From assembly GCA_013696965.1 (NCBI GenBank), contig JACCXN010000044.1:70756-134755 (forward strand): DNA of 64,000 nt. Direction: 5' to 3'. The position numbers and the translations under genes are program-made. Each line of letters begins with the position of its first letter. Position 1 is the stretch's first letter. The DNA is from Bacteroidota bacterium (lineage in GTDB: Bacteria > Bacteroidota > Bacteroidia > JACCXN01). Below are positions 62,537-64,000 of this stretch, piece by piece. Under the pieces are notes generated by a model, which worked only from the letters and a program-made list of their open reading frames with translations, did no database searches and was not told where the DNA came from.

Positions 62537-63875
62537 GTTATAAGCAAGCCTAGGGGGCTGTGCAGCAAACCCTTGTCTAGCAAGCCGCACCGCCCTTTGC
62601 CTATCCTTCTGTATTTTTTTATTTTTCCCCTCACGCACTTTTTTTAATTTAATTTTTGCCATTGCACACAAATGCCACATTTACTTTTGCCCTTCCCGCG
62701 AAAACCCTTCCCACCTTGCAAAAGTAAAAGAGGCATTTCTCCCACCCCTTAAACAAAAACCAAAAGTGCCATTATTCTTTTATTGCGTTTGTTTTTTTAA
62801 TTTTTTTAATAATTTATTTTTGTCTTTAAGAGTTTTAGCATCAGGAACTTTAGAAACAATTTGTCTGACAGTGGTTATTGAAGTGTTGAATTTAGTTGCT
62901 AATTCCTGTGCACTGTTTCCTTTTGAAAACAAGGCAATAATTGATTTTTCAAATTCTTGTTTTTTTAATTGTTTTATAGTTTTTTTTCTGACAAGAAATA
63001 ATTTTGCTCCTTGTTCTCTAATAATAACGAGTCTTATAGCTTCTGGAGTAAGCCTATATTTCATTGCTATTTCCTTTATTGACTTTCCTGCCATATAGGA
63101 CTTAATAATCTGTTTATTGCGTTCTATTCTTTCATGATTAATTTTATATTTTACTATATTTTCTTTTTTATAGACTTCTATTTCTTTTGTAAGTATTTCA
63201 GTATTTCCTTGTATTTTATCACGGAGATAAATAATATACTCCTTTTCCTTCTTAAGCTTAGATTTCACTATATTTATTGAATGAAGTACTGTTGCATGAT
63301 TTCGATTAAAAACTTGACCAGCTTTTATACTAGTGAATTTTAAATCATTTACTAAGAAATAAAAAATCAAAGCCCGGCAATATACAACTTCTTGTTTTCT
63401 AGTTTTAGAAGAAAGTATTTTTGGATTTAGTCTAAAATAATTGCAAACTAATTTGATTAGCTTTTCAGTTTCTTTTTCAGGCGAATTAATTAATTCCATT
63501 TAATTAAAGTTTCAATTAAGTTGATTTGCTATTCTTACAATCTTACGCTAAATAAATTAAAAACACATAATAATCCAAAACAAATTAATTTTATAAATTT
63601 CCATTATCTAAAGAGTGAATGACTGGAAACAGCCAGCCCACGGGAAAAGCACATTTCCAATTCACACCGCCAACCGCTCAAACCAAAAATTGTAAATAAG
63701 CTTCTCCCTTTCCTCCCCAAGAAAATTAAATTAAAAAAATCCCCCCTCAAAAATAAAAAAATACCCAAGTCGCACTAGCCATGCAAAGTATAGTACAGAC
63801 AATTAAGCACTATTCATAAAAGCCTTTGATAATGCAGCTTTCCAAGCATTAATGAACATAAGGCCAGCTTATAAC
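62537..63875. mobile_element. Cassette-like unit 2, carrying the DnaA-domain-IV protein gene
   Basis: Bounded by the 15-bp inverted repeats GTTATAAGCAAGCCT (62537-62551) and AGGCCAGCTTATAAC (63861-63875), which match at 13 of 15 positions. Read on the minus strand it has the same left end as unit 1 (GTTAT, GGCCTTA, ATGAATAGTG, GTGCG, GAAGCTTATTT, CAATTTTTGGTTTGAG). It then has a gene, then the same right end (GAAATGCCTCTTTT, GCGGGAA, GGCAAAAGTAAATGTG, AGTGCGTGAGG). Orientation relative to unit 1 is reversed. The gene inside reads towards the right end, unlike in unit 1. Confidence 0.65.
62780..63499 (-). CDS. Protein with a stand-alone DnaA domain IV and two helix-turn-helix segments
   Basis: 239 residues, cytoplasmic. 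Residues ~10-75 match DnaA domain IV, the box-binding domain: LVCNYFRLNPKILSSKTRKQ, YCRALIFYFLVNDLKFTS, then NRNHATVLHSINIVKSKL, where the NHATVLHSI stretch corresponds to the DnaA-box-recognition helix. The AAA+ ATPase domain III is absent, so it cannot be a functional initiator by itself. Two probable helix-turn-helix segments follow, at ~125-155 (YMAGKSIKEIAMKYRLTPEA) and ~190-220 (SKGNSAQELATKFNTSITTV). The whole is rich in Lys. It fills cassette-like unit 2. Possible role: binding DnaA-box-like or unit-end DNA. Confidence 0.8.
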   Translation of the reverse strand: MELINSPEKETEKLIKLVCNYFRLNPKILSSKTRKQEVVYCRALIFYFLVNDLKFTSIKAGQVFNRNHATVLHSINIVKSKLKKEKEYIIYLRDKIQGNTEILTKEIEVYKKENIVKYKINHERIERNKQIIKSYMAGKSIKEIAMKYRLTPEAIRLVIIREQGAKLFLVRKKTIKQLKKQEFEKSIIALFSKGNSAQELATKFNTSITTVRQIVSKVPDAKTLKDKNKLLKKLKKQTQ

Positions 63876-63876
63876 A

Positions 63877-63991
63877 TTGCATATCCTCAAGTGGCGGTCT
63901 AGGTGCTCTATTGCAAAGCCTTTGATTTCTATTAACTTTGCTGCTCGCGGTTTTTGGTTCGGTGCAATAATCGCCACCTGCGTATATGCAA
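63877..63991. repeat. Long imperfect palindrome abutting unit 2
   Basis: TTGCATAT (63877-63884), 6 nt, GTGGCG (63891-63896) face CGCCAC (63972-63977), 6 nt, ATATGCAA (63984-63991). Both arms keep the same 8+6+6 spacing. A further ATTGCA/TGCAAT pair lies inside (63910-63915, 63963-63968). It starts 1 bp beyond the end of unit 2 and is cut off only by the window end at its right flank. Folding into a bulged hairpin recalls attC sites, but the core sequences do not match a known attC. Confidence 0.6.
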
Positions 63992-64000
63992 ATAACGTTA

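Noticed and set aside
62537-63875. Classical integron cassette array with IntI
   Set aside because: The recombinase lacks the IntI-specific insertion, the repeats flank genes on both sides as distinct left and right ends, and the core sequences do not match attC.

Overview
The window is AT-rich chromosomal DNA from a member of the Bacteroidota. Four things point there: a carboxypeptidase with a type IX secretion sorting tail, the gliding genes gldD and gldE beside ssb and mutY, promoters with a TAnnTTTG minus-7 box, and genes without clear Shine-Dalgarno sites. A 30-residue mS38-like ribosomal peptide and several exported barrel and lipoprotein genes fit too. I cannot name a genus.

Positions 1-20000 are mostly minus strand. 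They hold the start of an exported barrel protein, a secreted protein with a terpene-cyclase-like DxDDTA motif, and a fatty-acid beta-oxidation cluster. That cluster is a MarR regulator, a fused 3-hydroxyacyl-CoA dehydrogenase/enoyl-CoA hydratase, a thiolase and an acyl-CoA dehydrogenase, with a perfect palindrome just upstream of marR. A large exported metalloprotease, an acyl-CoA synthetase, a CAP protein, an SDR, a membrane protein and a B12-dependent ribonucleotide reductase follow.

Positions 20000-48600 are housekeeping genes: purL, an acetyltransferase, aspartate kinase, RNase HI, two metal-binding HMA proteins, an EamA transporter, rplU-rpmA, serS, a TPR protein, rsmA, a dehydrogenase, a three-gene envelope/methyltransferase run, heme A synthase, the sorted carboxypeptidase, gldD-gldE-ssb-mutY, and HU-TPR-small ribosomal protein-rng. 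A 150-bp structured repeat lies at 36853-37002.

Positions 48600-64000 are accessory and scarred. An IS1182-type transposase survives as two pieces at the two ends of a 3.4-kb block, which also holds a decayed restriction-modification gene, a lipoprotein gene and a short Met-rich gene. Further on are a glycosyltransferase, a beta-lactamase-fold hydrolase, a repeat-rich lipoprotein, an HTTM/DCC pair, an initiator tRNA and a tyrosine recombinase with an unusual N-terminus.

The most interesting observation is a pair of 1.2-1.3 kb units, at 54255-55451 and 62537-63875. They have the same left end and the same right end, each about 200-270 bp, around unrelated cargo. One carries a MntA/HepT toxin-antitoxin pair with a broken toxin. 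The other carries a small protein made of a stand-alone DnaA domain IV plus two helix-turn-helix segments. The outermost bases of both units are GTTAT and its complement. I read them as members of a cassette-like mobile family; the enzyme that moves them is unknown, and the adjacent recombinase is only a candidate. All alignments were made by eye.
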